A stretch of DNA of 54,714 bases, taken from positions 1-54,714 of the IMG/VR virus record IMGVR_UViG_3300030329_002091; one strand, 5' to 3'. Below, one piece after another: positions 46,184 through 52,815 of this stretch. This DNA is from a virus. The notes beneath the pieces are model-generated. The model saw only the letters and a program-made list of their open reading frames with translations. It made no database searches and was not told where the DNA came from. Position 1 is the first letter of the stretch. Every line of letters starts with the position of its first letter. Made by a program: the position numbers and the translations under genes.

Positions 46184-46507
46184 ATGACAAAAGAATTAAA
46201 CGAAGACACTACATTTAAATTAAGCGTTAAAACAATGATAGCTTTAGGTTTTGCTATTGCCACTTTAATAGCTGGTTGGTATTCTTTAATGGCTGAAATA
46301 CAAGAAGCAAAAGAACAACCCGTACCTGTAGATGTTACAATAATTAAAGAAGAAATTTTAAAAGAAATTCCTGAGGCTGAAATAACTAGAATGGAATTTG
46401 ATATGAAAGATCAAATGATTAGACAAAGTATTATAACTACTCAACAAGACGTTGAAGAAATTAAAGAATCTATTGAAAAAATAGAAGATAAACTTTATAA
46501 CAGATGA
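46184..46507 (+). CDS. Single-helix membrane coiled-coil protein, candidate holin/spanin-like (107 aa)
   Basis: N-terminal cytoplasmic part, one strong hydrophobic helix at about residues 16-36, then a charged helical region with heptad-like pattern (EEIKESIEKIEDKL) to the end. This N-in, periplasmic coiled-coil layout fits inner-membrane spanins and some holin or antiholin proteins. It overlaps the next gene (ATGA). Together with the lipoprotein at 49812 it could form a two-part spanin, but the two are separated by several genes. Confidence 0.5.
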   Translation: MTKELNEDTTFKLSVKTMIALGFAIATLIAGWYSLMAEIQEAKEQPVPVDVTIIKEEILKEIPEAEITRMEFDMKDQMIRQSIITTQQDVEEIKESIEKIEDKLYNR

Positions 46508-46866
46508 TGAAATTTAGCGCTAAATGGAGAATATTCACGGTATACATGTTAGTAATTATACTAACTATATTTGCTAATTCCGCTTTTGGACAAATAACAG
46601 TAAAACATTTTAACGCTGAATGGAACAAAAATAATGGCGTAGATTGGATAATGAATTTAAAAGACTGTCAAACTAAAAGCTATGTTGATATAGGTAAAGA
46701 ACCAGAAGCTCAAAAAAAATACAAAATAGCAGTTGTACCAACAATTATAATATTTAAAGACGGTGAAGAGGTCGCTAGATTTCAAGCTGATTTAAGTTTT
46801 AAATTACTAGCAACAAGAGAAGAAGTACAAGAAGAAATAGACGAACAATTAATGAGTGATTTTTAA
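46504..46866 (+). CDS. Thioredoxin-fold protein lacking CxxC (120 aa)
   Basis: A hydrophobic segment at residues 10-28 ending near FGQ looks like a signal peptide or anchor. A thioredoxin-like core follows: VKHFNAEW, then KIAVVPTIIIFKDGEEV with the conserved cis-Pro (Pro79). The CxxC site after the Trp is replaced by NKNNG, and only one Cys (55) remains, so it cannot act as a normal dithiol reductase. It may be a structural or redox-inactive adaptor in the periplasm. The start overlaps the upstream stop; an ATG one codon on is equally possible. Confidence 0.65.
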   Translation: MMKFSAKWRIFTVYMLVIILTIFANSAFGQITVKHFNAEWNKNNGVDWIMNLKDCQTKSYVDIGKEPEAQKKYKIAVVPTIIIFKDGEEVARFQADLSFKLLATREEVQEEIDEQLMSDF

Positions 46867-46867
46867 T

Positions 46868-47128
46868 ATGGCTTTTAAAATGCGAGGTTTTACACCTTTT
46901 ACACAAAAAACAGAAAATCCTTATGGGTGGACAGATTCAGAGTATAAAATAGTTAAAAAAGAAACTATAGATAAACTAAATAAATATAAAGAGTTGTCTA
47001 CTACAAACCCTGATGGACACACTTTAGATTACGGTGAGACTCCAGATGATAATTCAGGTGTTACTAACAAAGTAAAATATAACGAGTTAGTGGACTATGC
47101 TAGAGAAATAAATATAAATTGGCCATGA
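46868..47128 (+). CDS. Tag-family protein MAFKMRG (86 aa)
   Basis: Start chosen at ATG 46868, right after the previous stop, giving MAFKMRGFTPFTQKTENPY, the family tag with a TPFTQK version of the Px[K/T]Q motif. An in-frame GTG upstream (46856) would overlap the previous gene. The rest is soluble and polar. It is a distant outlier of the cluster at 534-9982, so the tag is genome-wide rather than a local duplication. It ends overlapping the next start (ATGA). Confidence 0.65.
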   Translation: MAFKMRGFTPFTQKTENPYGWTDSEYKIVKKETIDKLNKYKELSTTNPDGHTLDYGETPDDNSGVTNKVKYNELVDYAREININWP

Positions 47129-49353
47129 AAAAATTATTATTATTATTATTATTACCATTTACCTTATTAGGACAAAAACCTTTAACGGTTAATGTTACAA
47201 CGGACTCATATCCAACAGAAACATATTGGATAGTTTTTAAAGACAGTCTTTACGGGGACACTATAGCTGAAGTTTCAGCGGGCCATTATACATCCGCTAA
47301 CACCTCATATACGGATACGGTAATATTAGCTGATAGTATAACTAATATTACGTTTTTAATAAGAGACACGTATGGTGACGGGATTATGGCTCCAGGTAGT
47401 TTTTATATAACTTTATGTGAAGACACTATAATATCTGTACCAACCCCTAACTTTAACACTGGTATGTATTGGAATAGACCAACACCAAATTGCATGCCTA
47501 TTCCACCACCAGCACAATGTGTGCCAGCTTTGGTTAATATTAATTTAGATCAATATCAAAGCGAAACAACATGGGATATAAAAGATTCAACGGGCGCTTT
47601 AATAGCAACAGGAGGGCCTTATACAAACGCTCCTGATTATGAACCACAGTTTGAACCAGTATGTTTACCCACAGGTAATCTAACTTTTACAATATATGAT
47701 TCTTATGGAGATGGACTAGCTGGTAGCTTGTGGGGAGGACAAGACGGGTCATACTACCTGATACAATGTGGAGATACCTTAGTGCATGGTACCGTTGCTA
47801 ACTTTGGGACAGATTCCACTCATACTTTTATATCAGACACCTGCGTTCCTCCACCACCAGTGCCAGGATGTATGGATGAGAATTATTTAGAATACAATCC
47901 GTTAGCTACAATTAGTGACAGTAGCTGTTTAACTATGAAAGTTATTGGATGTACTGATTCAACAATGTTCAATTATGATTCTACCGCTAACTATATGGAT
48001 TATATAGATAGTTGCGATTACACCCTTATACTACATGATCTTGTAGGTAATGGCTGGGTAGGAAGTAAATTAGAAATATATCAAGGTGATGATACTAGTG
48101 TGTTTTATATGAATACACCTAGTTTAAATCAATCCTTTACGATACAATTAAATGCTCCAGAAATAGTTAAAGCTAAATTCTTTGTAACATCACAAGCTCA
48201 ACACACAGCTTTAGAATGTGGATTTACTTTACGTAACCCAATGGGTGATACAGTATTAAGTGTAACACCACCGTTTATTGTTCCATTTCAAACCTACACA
48301 GGAACAACATATTGTGGCAACGAGTGTATTGAAGTAGTTAATGGATGCATGGATTCTACTGCTTTTAATTATAATTCTTTAGCGAATACAGCAGAGCAAT
48401 GTTACTATATTCCAGGATGTATGTCTCCTGCGTATCTAGAGTATCATATCGATACTTCTAATGCAGTTTATTCAGATTTTAATATACAGGACAGTTGTCA
48501 AACTTTAGCTGTGTTTGGGTGTACGGATTCAACCGCGTTTAATTACAATCTCGAGGCTAACGTAGATAATGGTGGGTGTGTTCCTGTGATATATGGATGT
48601 ATGGAAAGTTTAGCTTTTAATTATAATCCACTAGCTAATACTCCTGATACATGTATAGCTTATCTATACGGATGTACAGATCCTACAATGTTCAACTATG
48701 ATTCATTAGCAAACGCTGATGACGGTAGTTGTATTGAGTTCGTGTATGGTTGTATGGATTCAACAATGTTTAATTTTAATCCTTTAGCAAATGCTCCTAG
48801 CAATCTCGTTCCTTGTGTTCCTTATACTTATGGTTGTACTGACCCAAGTATGTCCAACTACAATCCAGAAGCTAACACAGAAGATTTTAGTTGCATACCA
48901 TATATTTATGGTTGTACTGATTCTACTGCTTTTAATTACGATTCAACTGCTAATACAGACAACGGTTCTTGTATCGAAATTGTTACGGGTTGTATGGATC
49001 AAAACGCTTGGAATTACGATATCATGGCGAACGTCCACGATACTAGCACTTGTCTTTATGACGCTGGTTGTATCACTGGGCCTGGTAATCCTTATTGGTT
49101 AAATGATCCTTGTTACGAATGGGTTATAGTAGTTGATGAATATTGTTGTGAGAACGAATGGGATACAATTTGTCAAGCTACATATAATTATTGTGAAGGA
49201 ACTTGGATAGGTCCTTTACCAAAAAGATTTAATAAAGAATTAATAATGGTCACTGATATATTAGGTAGACCAGCTAAACCAAATAACAAAAAACAAGTAC
49301 TGTTATTCATTTATAATGATGGAACAGTAGAGAAGAAATTAATAAAACAATAA
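47125..49353 (+). CDS. Secreted Cys-rich repeat protein with T9SS-like C-terminal domain (742 aa)
   Basis: Start at ATG 47125 (ATGA overlap); an upstream TTG is unlikely. Signal peptide MKKLLLLLLLPFTLLGQ. Residues ~20-245 hold two related beta domains ending in IRDTYGDG and IYDSYGDG. Residues 248-643 hold eleven Cys-bounded repeats of the GCTDSTAFNYDSTAN type, interrupted by a beta domain (about residues 305-405). The last ~42 residues (MVTDILGRPAKPNNKK followed by LFIYNDGTVEKK) match the type A C-terminal signal of the Bacteroidota type IX secretion system. The protein is therefore predicted to be exported by the host and attached to or released from its surface. Possible roles: superinfection exclusion, adhesion or lysis aid. 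Confidence 0.75.
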   Translation: MKKLLLLLLLPFTLLGQKPLTVNVTTDSYPTETYWIVFKDSLYGDTIAEVSAGHYTSANTSYTDTVILADSITNITFLIRDTYGDGIMAPGSFYITLCEDTIISVPTPNFNTGMYWNRPTPNCMPIPPPAQCVPALVNINLDQYQSETTWDIKDSTGALIATGGPYTNAPDYEPQFEPVCLPTGNLTFTIYDSYGDGLAGSLWGGQDGSYYLIQCGDTLVHGTVANFGTDSTHTFISDTCVPPPPVPGCMDENYLEYNPLATISDSSCLTMKVIGCTDSTMFNYDSTANYMDYIDSCDYTLILHDLVGNGWVGSKLEIYQGDDTSVFYMNTPSLNQSFTIQLNAPEIVKAKFFVTSQAQHTALECGFTLRNPMGDTVLSVTPPFIVPFQTYTGTTYCGNECIEVVNGCMDSTAFNYNSLANTAEQCYYIPGCMSPAYLEYHIDTSNAVYSDFNIQDSCQTLAVFGCTDSTAFNYNLEANVDNGGCVPVIYGCMESLAFNYNPLANTPDTCIAYLYGCTDPTMFNYDSLANADDGSCIEFVYGCMDSTMFNFNPLANAPSNLVPCVPYTYGCTDPSMSNYNPEANTEDFSCIPYIYGCTDSTAFNYDSTANTDNGSCIEIVTGCMDQNAWNYDIMANVHDTSTCLYDAGCITGPGNPYWLNDPCYEWVIVVDEYCCENEWDTICQATYNYCEGTWIGPLPKRFNKELIMVTDILGRPAKPNNKKQVLLFIYNDGTVEKKLIKQ
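47866..49053 (+). repeat. Eleven GC[TM]D..FNY Cys-rich protein repeats
   Basis: Coding repeats of about 20-28 residues, each starting Gly-Cys and ending at a Cys, with the core FNY and a later 'AN' element. Sequences differ at DNA level, so the array is old rather than a recent tandem copy. One non-repeat domain interrupts it. Confidence 0.8.
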
Positions 49354-49370
49354 CTAAATAAATAAAAATT

Positions 49371-49811
49371 ATGGCAACAATTACACCGACATTTACACTG
49401 TCATCAAACGCTTCTTCGGCTAGCACTAGTCCTGGTCCTTTAAGTGTAGCTTTATCATTATCAGCAACAGACTCATTAGACGTTACTGTTGTTCAATCAA
49501 AAATAATATCACCTTCAGGTACACATGGTATTCTTTGGGATGCTAGTACAATAGCTTCTTCATTAGCAGCTGGTACTGATGGTGCTTTTGTATATTTAAA
49601 AAACTCACATGCAACAGCTCATATTTATATTGGACATGGATCTAGTACTGCATTAGAAGGTGGTACAGAAGCAACAAGATTAATGACATTATTACCTGGA
49701 GAATTTGCATGGTTCCCATGGGATCTAACAGCTGATATAATTCATGACGCTAATGGTACTGCTACTGATGGTCTTGAAAGCTGGATATTTGTAAGAACAG
49801 GAACTGCATAG
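49371..49811 (+). CDS. Beta-rich virion-like protein (146 aa)
   Basis: Ser/Thr/Ala-rich start (TPTFTLSSNASSASTS) and a beta-sandwich-like body (GAFVYLKNSHATAHIYIG, LLPGEFAWFPWDLTADI). No signal peptide. The pattern of a repeated-strand jelly roll with a Pro-Trp turn resembles small phage decoration or head-fibre proteins. It is out of place in the envelope cluster, so it may be virion-associated. No confident family. Confidence 0.55.
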   Translation: MATITPTFTLSSNASSASTSPGPLSVALSLSATDSLDVTVVQSKIISPSGTHGILWDASTIASSLAAGTDGAFVYLKNSHATAHIYIGHGSSTALEGGTEATRLMTLLPGEFAWFPWDLTADIIHDANGTATDGLESWIFVRTGTA

Positions 49812-50021
49812 ATGAGAAGATTATTAATATTATTATTATTAATAACTTTAGTATCTTGTGTTGTGCCGCAGCATATTGAGCCTGATAAATGTTGTGATAA
49901 AAATACTTACTATGAACCTTATTATTCACCCACACGTGTAATCGTAGTAAATAAAAATAAACCAATATATAAAAAAAGGCATATAAAAGTTAAAATTAAT
50001 AAACATAGAAAAAGAAAATGA
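49812..50021 (+). CDS. Small lipoprotein, candidate outer spanin (69 aa)
   Basis: Signal peptide with lipobox LVSC (Cys16) predicts an outer- or inner-membrane lipoprotein. The mature part is short, with Tyr/Pro-rich sequence and a very basic Lys/Arg/His C-terminus (KKRHIKVKINKHRKRK). Small lipoproteins near lysis genes are often outer spanins. It begins directly after the previous stop and overlaps the next gene by 4 bp. Spanin function is inference. Confidence 0.6.
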   Translation: MRRLLILLLLITLVSCVVPQHIEPDKCCDKNTYYEPYYSPTRVIVVNKNKPIYKKRHIKVKINKHRKRK

Positions 50022-51115
50022 AGAAAATATTAACATTGCTTTTATTGCCTTTACTTAGTTTTTCACAATTTAACTATAAAGGCTATGATTACGATATTCA
50101 AGATATAATTAAAAACCAATTAAAATTTTCCACCATATACTTTGCGGTTAATGGAGGAAACTCTATATCTGACGTTAAAGAATTTTCTATTCTCGATGGT
50201 TTACAAACATCTATAGTAGAAACTCCTTATGATTATTCTGTAACAATAGGTATTAGAAAAATAGCTAGATTTGGTTATGAAAATAAAGCTAATACATTTT
50301 ATGATGGTACAGAGTCTAACTATACGGACGCTGCTACAGTAGGTAAAGTCAAGGGTTTTGAGTATTTATTTGAGGTAGATTACGCTAGACAACAAGGTGT
50401 AGATTACGTAGATCAACATCATTTTATTAGATATAGTTCTGACGATGATTGTGATGGTCCTTTATGTATAGATCATTTTGCTGCAAAATTAGAGTATTTA
50501 AAAGATGGTTTTGCAGATGTTGAATATTTTGAATTATCAGAAAGATATCGATTAAAAAAAGATAAAGATTTAGCTTTTAGTATAGGTGCAGTGCATAGAT
50601 TAGCAGAGCCATACGGTTATGATCCACTGGCAGAATGGATGTTATCGAATGGTAATTTACATTATACTTATTTAGCAATACAAGAAGGTTACAACGTGGA
50701 CGTCGCTAATGATGTGTATACAGATCCAAATGGGAATGTAGTTGCCAACAGTTCTGATGTTTGGAAAGAAATTGTTATACCTCAAGTATTAGCTGATTAT
50801 ACAACTAAAAAAAGAAATGAATTAGAAAGAATCATACAACACTCTATTGTAATTGGATTTGATTATTATAAGTTTAATAAATCTAGATGGTTACATGCTT
50901 GGGGTAATTTAATGCCTTATCACTATAATGATGGTAATGAATTTTCTTATCATAACTATATTGAAAACGATCAATGGTATGATTATTCAGGTGGAATCAT
51001 ATTTGGACAAAAGGTAAGCAAACAATTAGGGTTATTTGCAGAGGGTAAGTATAATAAATACTGGAATCGCGAATGGTATGATTTTAAATTTGGTATTAAC
51101 TATATAATAAGATAA
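50018..51115 (+). CDS. Outer-membrane beta-barrel-like protein (365 aa)
   Basis: Signal peptide MKKILTLLLLPLLSFSQ, then alternating beta strands, Tyr-rich, ending in a strand with aromatic residues (FKFGINYIIR) typical of outer-membrane barrels. About 350 mature residues would suit a 12-16-strand barrel. Phage-encoded barrels may alter the host surface, block superinfection or act late in lysis; none is shown. The start overlaps the lipoprotein gene. Confidence 0.55.
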   Translation: MKKILTLLLLPLLSFSQFNYKGYDYDIQDIIKNQLKFSTIYFAVNGGNSISDVKEFSILDGLQTSIVETPYDYSVTIGIRKIARFGYENKANTFYDGTESNYTDAATVGKVKGFEYLFEVDYARQQGVDYVDQHHFIRYSSDDDCDGPLCIDHFAAKLEYLKDGFADVEYFELSERYRLKKDKDLAFSIGAVHRLAEPYGYDPLAEWMLSNGNLHYTYLAIQEGYNVDVANDVYTDPNGNVVANSSDVWKEIVIPQVLADYTTKKRNELERIIQHSIVIGFDYYKFNKSRWLHAWGNLMPYHYNDGNEFSYHNYIENDQWYDYSGGIIFGQKVSKQLGLFAEGKYNKYWNREWYDFKFGINYIIR

Positions 51116-51483
51116 TGTACACTTATAAAATATCTCCATTAAAAGTAGTAGATGGAGACACTATTGATGCTGAAATCGATTTAGGTTTTGATATCAAAGT
51201 AAAAAAAAGAGTTAGATTTATGGGGATAAACGCTCCAGAATCTAGAACCAAAGATTTAGAAGAAAAAGCTAAAGGTTTAGCAGCTAAAGATAGAGTTAAA
51301 GCTTTATTAGATGGTTGTGAAAATATAACTTTGAAATCTCATGGAATAGGAAAATTTGGAAGATGTTTAGGTGAGATAATGTTAGATATGGTTGACGGCC
51401 AAGAGAAACTAACTTTGGTAAGTTTAAACGAATTATTAATTAACGAAGGCCATGCTACAGAGTATCATGGCGGAAAAAGATAA
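51115..51483 (+). CDS. Thermonuclease (SNase-family) nuclease (122 aa)
   Basis: SNase fold motifs: VVDGDT near the start, VRFMGINAPE with the Arg and Glu of the active site, and GKFGRCLGEI with the second catalytic Arg. The protein has no signal peptide, so it acts in the cytoplasm or is packaged. It would cut DNA or RNA with calcium. Possible roles: host-DNA breakdown, removal of competing DNA or recombination. It begins at the overlap with the previous stop (TAATG). Confidence 0.85.
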   Translation: MYTYKISPLKVVDGDTIDAEIDLGFDIKVKKRVRFMGINAPESRTKDLEEKAKGLAAKDRVKALLDGCENITLKSHGIGKFGRCLGEIMLDMVDGQEKLTLVSLNELLINEGHATEYHGGKR

Positions 51484-51486
51484 AAT

Positions 51487-51660
51487 ATGATAAATTGGAT
51501 TAACGGTTATGCTGCCGGAAACAAAAAGCAAAAATATGAAATAACTTTCAGATTAGGCACGTTTACAGTTTTAGAAATTAAAGCTTGTTTGTTCTGTGAA
51601 AAAGGATGTTCGTCTAAAAAATTTAGATTAATGGTGTTAAATTTAGGGTTTGAAATATAA
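51487..51660 (+). CDS. Small hypothetical protein with Cys pair (57 aa)
   Basis: ATG 51487 to TAA 51658-51660, coding MINWINGYAAGNKKQKYE and a strand-like FRLGTFTVLEIKACLFCEKG with Cys34, Cys37 and Cys41. The CxxC plus a third Cys might bind zinc, but a zinc site needs a fourth ligand. The stop overlaps the start of the M15 gene by one base. Function unknown. Confidence 0.5.
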   Translation: MINWINGYAAGNKKQKYEITFRLGTFTVLEIKACLFCEKGCSSKKFRLMVLNLGFEI

Positions 51661-52154
51661 TGGAACGAATTAGCAAGCACGTAAGTTGGCACGAAGGAAC
51701 ATACAGTAGAACAGGAGAAAGAAGGGGTTTAGATAATACTCCTAACGAAGAACAAATTAAATGCATGAAAGAAGTTGCTGAAAATTTGTTTGAACCATTA
51801 AGAGAATGGGTTGGTGGACCAATAAAAATAAATAGTTTTTTTAGAGGTGAACCTGTAAATACCGCTATAGGTGGTAGTAAATACTCTCAACATATGAAAG
51901 GTCAAGCTATAGATATAGATGATACTTTTGGACATAAAACAAACGCGGAGATGTATCATTATATAAAAGATAATTTAGATTTTGATCAAATGGTTTGGGA
52001 ATTTGGTACTGAGTATCCTGATGGTAACCCTAACTGGGTTCATATTAGTTGGGTTTCAGATAGACCAAATAGAAAACAAGAGGTTATTGCCATTACAAAA
52101 AACGGCAGAACTAAATATTTAAAAGATATTGAGAAATATTTAAAAAGTAAATAA
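51660..52154 (+). CDS. M15-family peptidase, candidate endolysin (164 aa)
   Basis: The peptidase M15A fold (DD-carboxypeptidase/endopeptidase) is seen in SQHMKGQAIDID, giving zinc ligands His78 and Asp85, and NWVHISWV with His128. It would cut peptide bridges of peptidoglycan. No signal peptide, so it needs a holin (candidate at 9986) or ejection. It is the last gene of the + strand block and ends 2 bp before a bidirectional terminator. Confidence 0.85.
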   Translation: MERISKHVSWHEGTYSRTGERRGLDNTPNEEQIKCMKEVAENLFEPLREWVGGPIKINSFFRGEPVNTAIGGSKYSQHMKGQAIDIDDTFGHKTNAEMYHYIKDNLDFDQMVWEFGTEYPDGNPNWVHISWVSDRPNRKQEVIAITKNGRTKYLKDIEKYLKSK

Positions 52155-52155
52155 A

Positions 52156-52181
52156 AAAAGGGAGCAATTAAGCTCCCTTTT
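52156..52181. terminator. Bidirectional intrinsic terminator between convergent blocks
   Basis: AAAAGGGAGC (52156-52165) pairs fully with GCTCCCTTTT (52172-52181) around AATTAA. A/T tracts flank both sides, so it can stop both the + strand late block ending at 52154 and the minus strand block ending at 52185. Confidence 0.88.
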
Positions 52182-52184
52182 ATT

Positions 52185-52385
52185 TTAAGCAGTAACAGAG
52201 TTTTTCTGTTGCTGAATTTCAACTCTAATTTGTTGGGCTAAACTCTTTATAACCTGCATAGACTTTCTAACTCTCGTCCCTGCTGAGTTATTACCTTCTA
52301 CAAACTTCTCTGTATCAGGTATACATTTTTCAAATTCATCACCCATTTTTTGATATAATTTAATTACATTATTTTCTCCGTACAT
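52185..52385 (-). CDS. Hc1-like histone H1-like small protein (66 aa)
   Basis: The segment AGTRVRKSMQVIKSLAQQIR matches the core of Bacteroidota Hc1-like proteins (histone H1-like), with basic residues spaced along a helix. The N-terminal part is helical and polar. The classical Lys-rich tail is absent and the protein ends shortly after QQQKNSVTA. It may bind DNA to condense phage or host chromosomes. Last gene of the minus block, 10 bp downstream of the 52396 gene. Confidence 0.6.
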   Translation of the reverse strand: MYGENNVIKLYQKMGDEFEKCIPDTEKFVEGNNSAGTRVRKSMQVIKSLAQQIRVEIQQQKNSVTA

Positions 52386-52395
52386 ATTTATTTAT

Positions 52396-52794
52396 TTAAA
52401 ATTTATAAGATATTCCTAGTTTAAACTCTCCTTCTGAATCTTCTTTTGTAGACATCATATAATTTGGTTCTACGTATAATTCATTCCATACTTTCATAGA
52501 ATAACCTACGCCAAAAGTCATATTATCCATCATTTCTTCAGTCGGAGCTTGCACAATAGCGTAGCATTTACTAAAATAGTATCTACCCCACATATCATAC
52601 TCTTCACCGTTTTTCACAAGTCCTAAAGTTATATTATCATTTAGCATATAACCAATACCCATGTTATCAGTGATATTTGACATTTCCCATTTTGCATCAT
52701 CTTCTGGCATGTTAACGGTTGTGACAACCATAAATTGAGCAGAAGCAAACATTGTAGCAAAAGCTAATGCCATAGTTAAAAACATTTTTTTCAT
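52396..52794 (-). CDS. Small outer-membrane-like protein with signal peptide (132 aa)
   Basis: Signal peptide MKKMFLTMALAFATMFASAQ, then alternating strands and a C-terminal FKLGISYKF of the type recognised by the outer-membrane assembly machinery. About 110 mature residues would allow a barrel of about eight strands. Met-rich. It could be inserted in the host outer membrane to alter receptors. The ATG follows an A-rich tract typical of Bacteroidota starts. Confidence 0.6.
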   Translation of the reverse strand: MKKMFLTMALAFATMFASAQFMVVTTVNMPEDDAKWEMSNITDNMGIGYMLNDNITLGLVKNGEEYDMWGRYYFSKCYAIVQAPTEEMMDNMTFGVGYSMKVWNELYVEPNYMMSTKEDSEGEFKLGISYKF

Positions 52795-52815
52795 AATTTT
52801 TGTTTTAGTTAATAA

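Noticed and set aside
52156-52181. Phage attachment or packaging site at the strand switch
   Set aside because: The sequence is fully explained as a bidirectional hairpin terminator.
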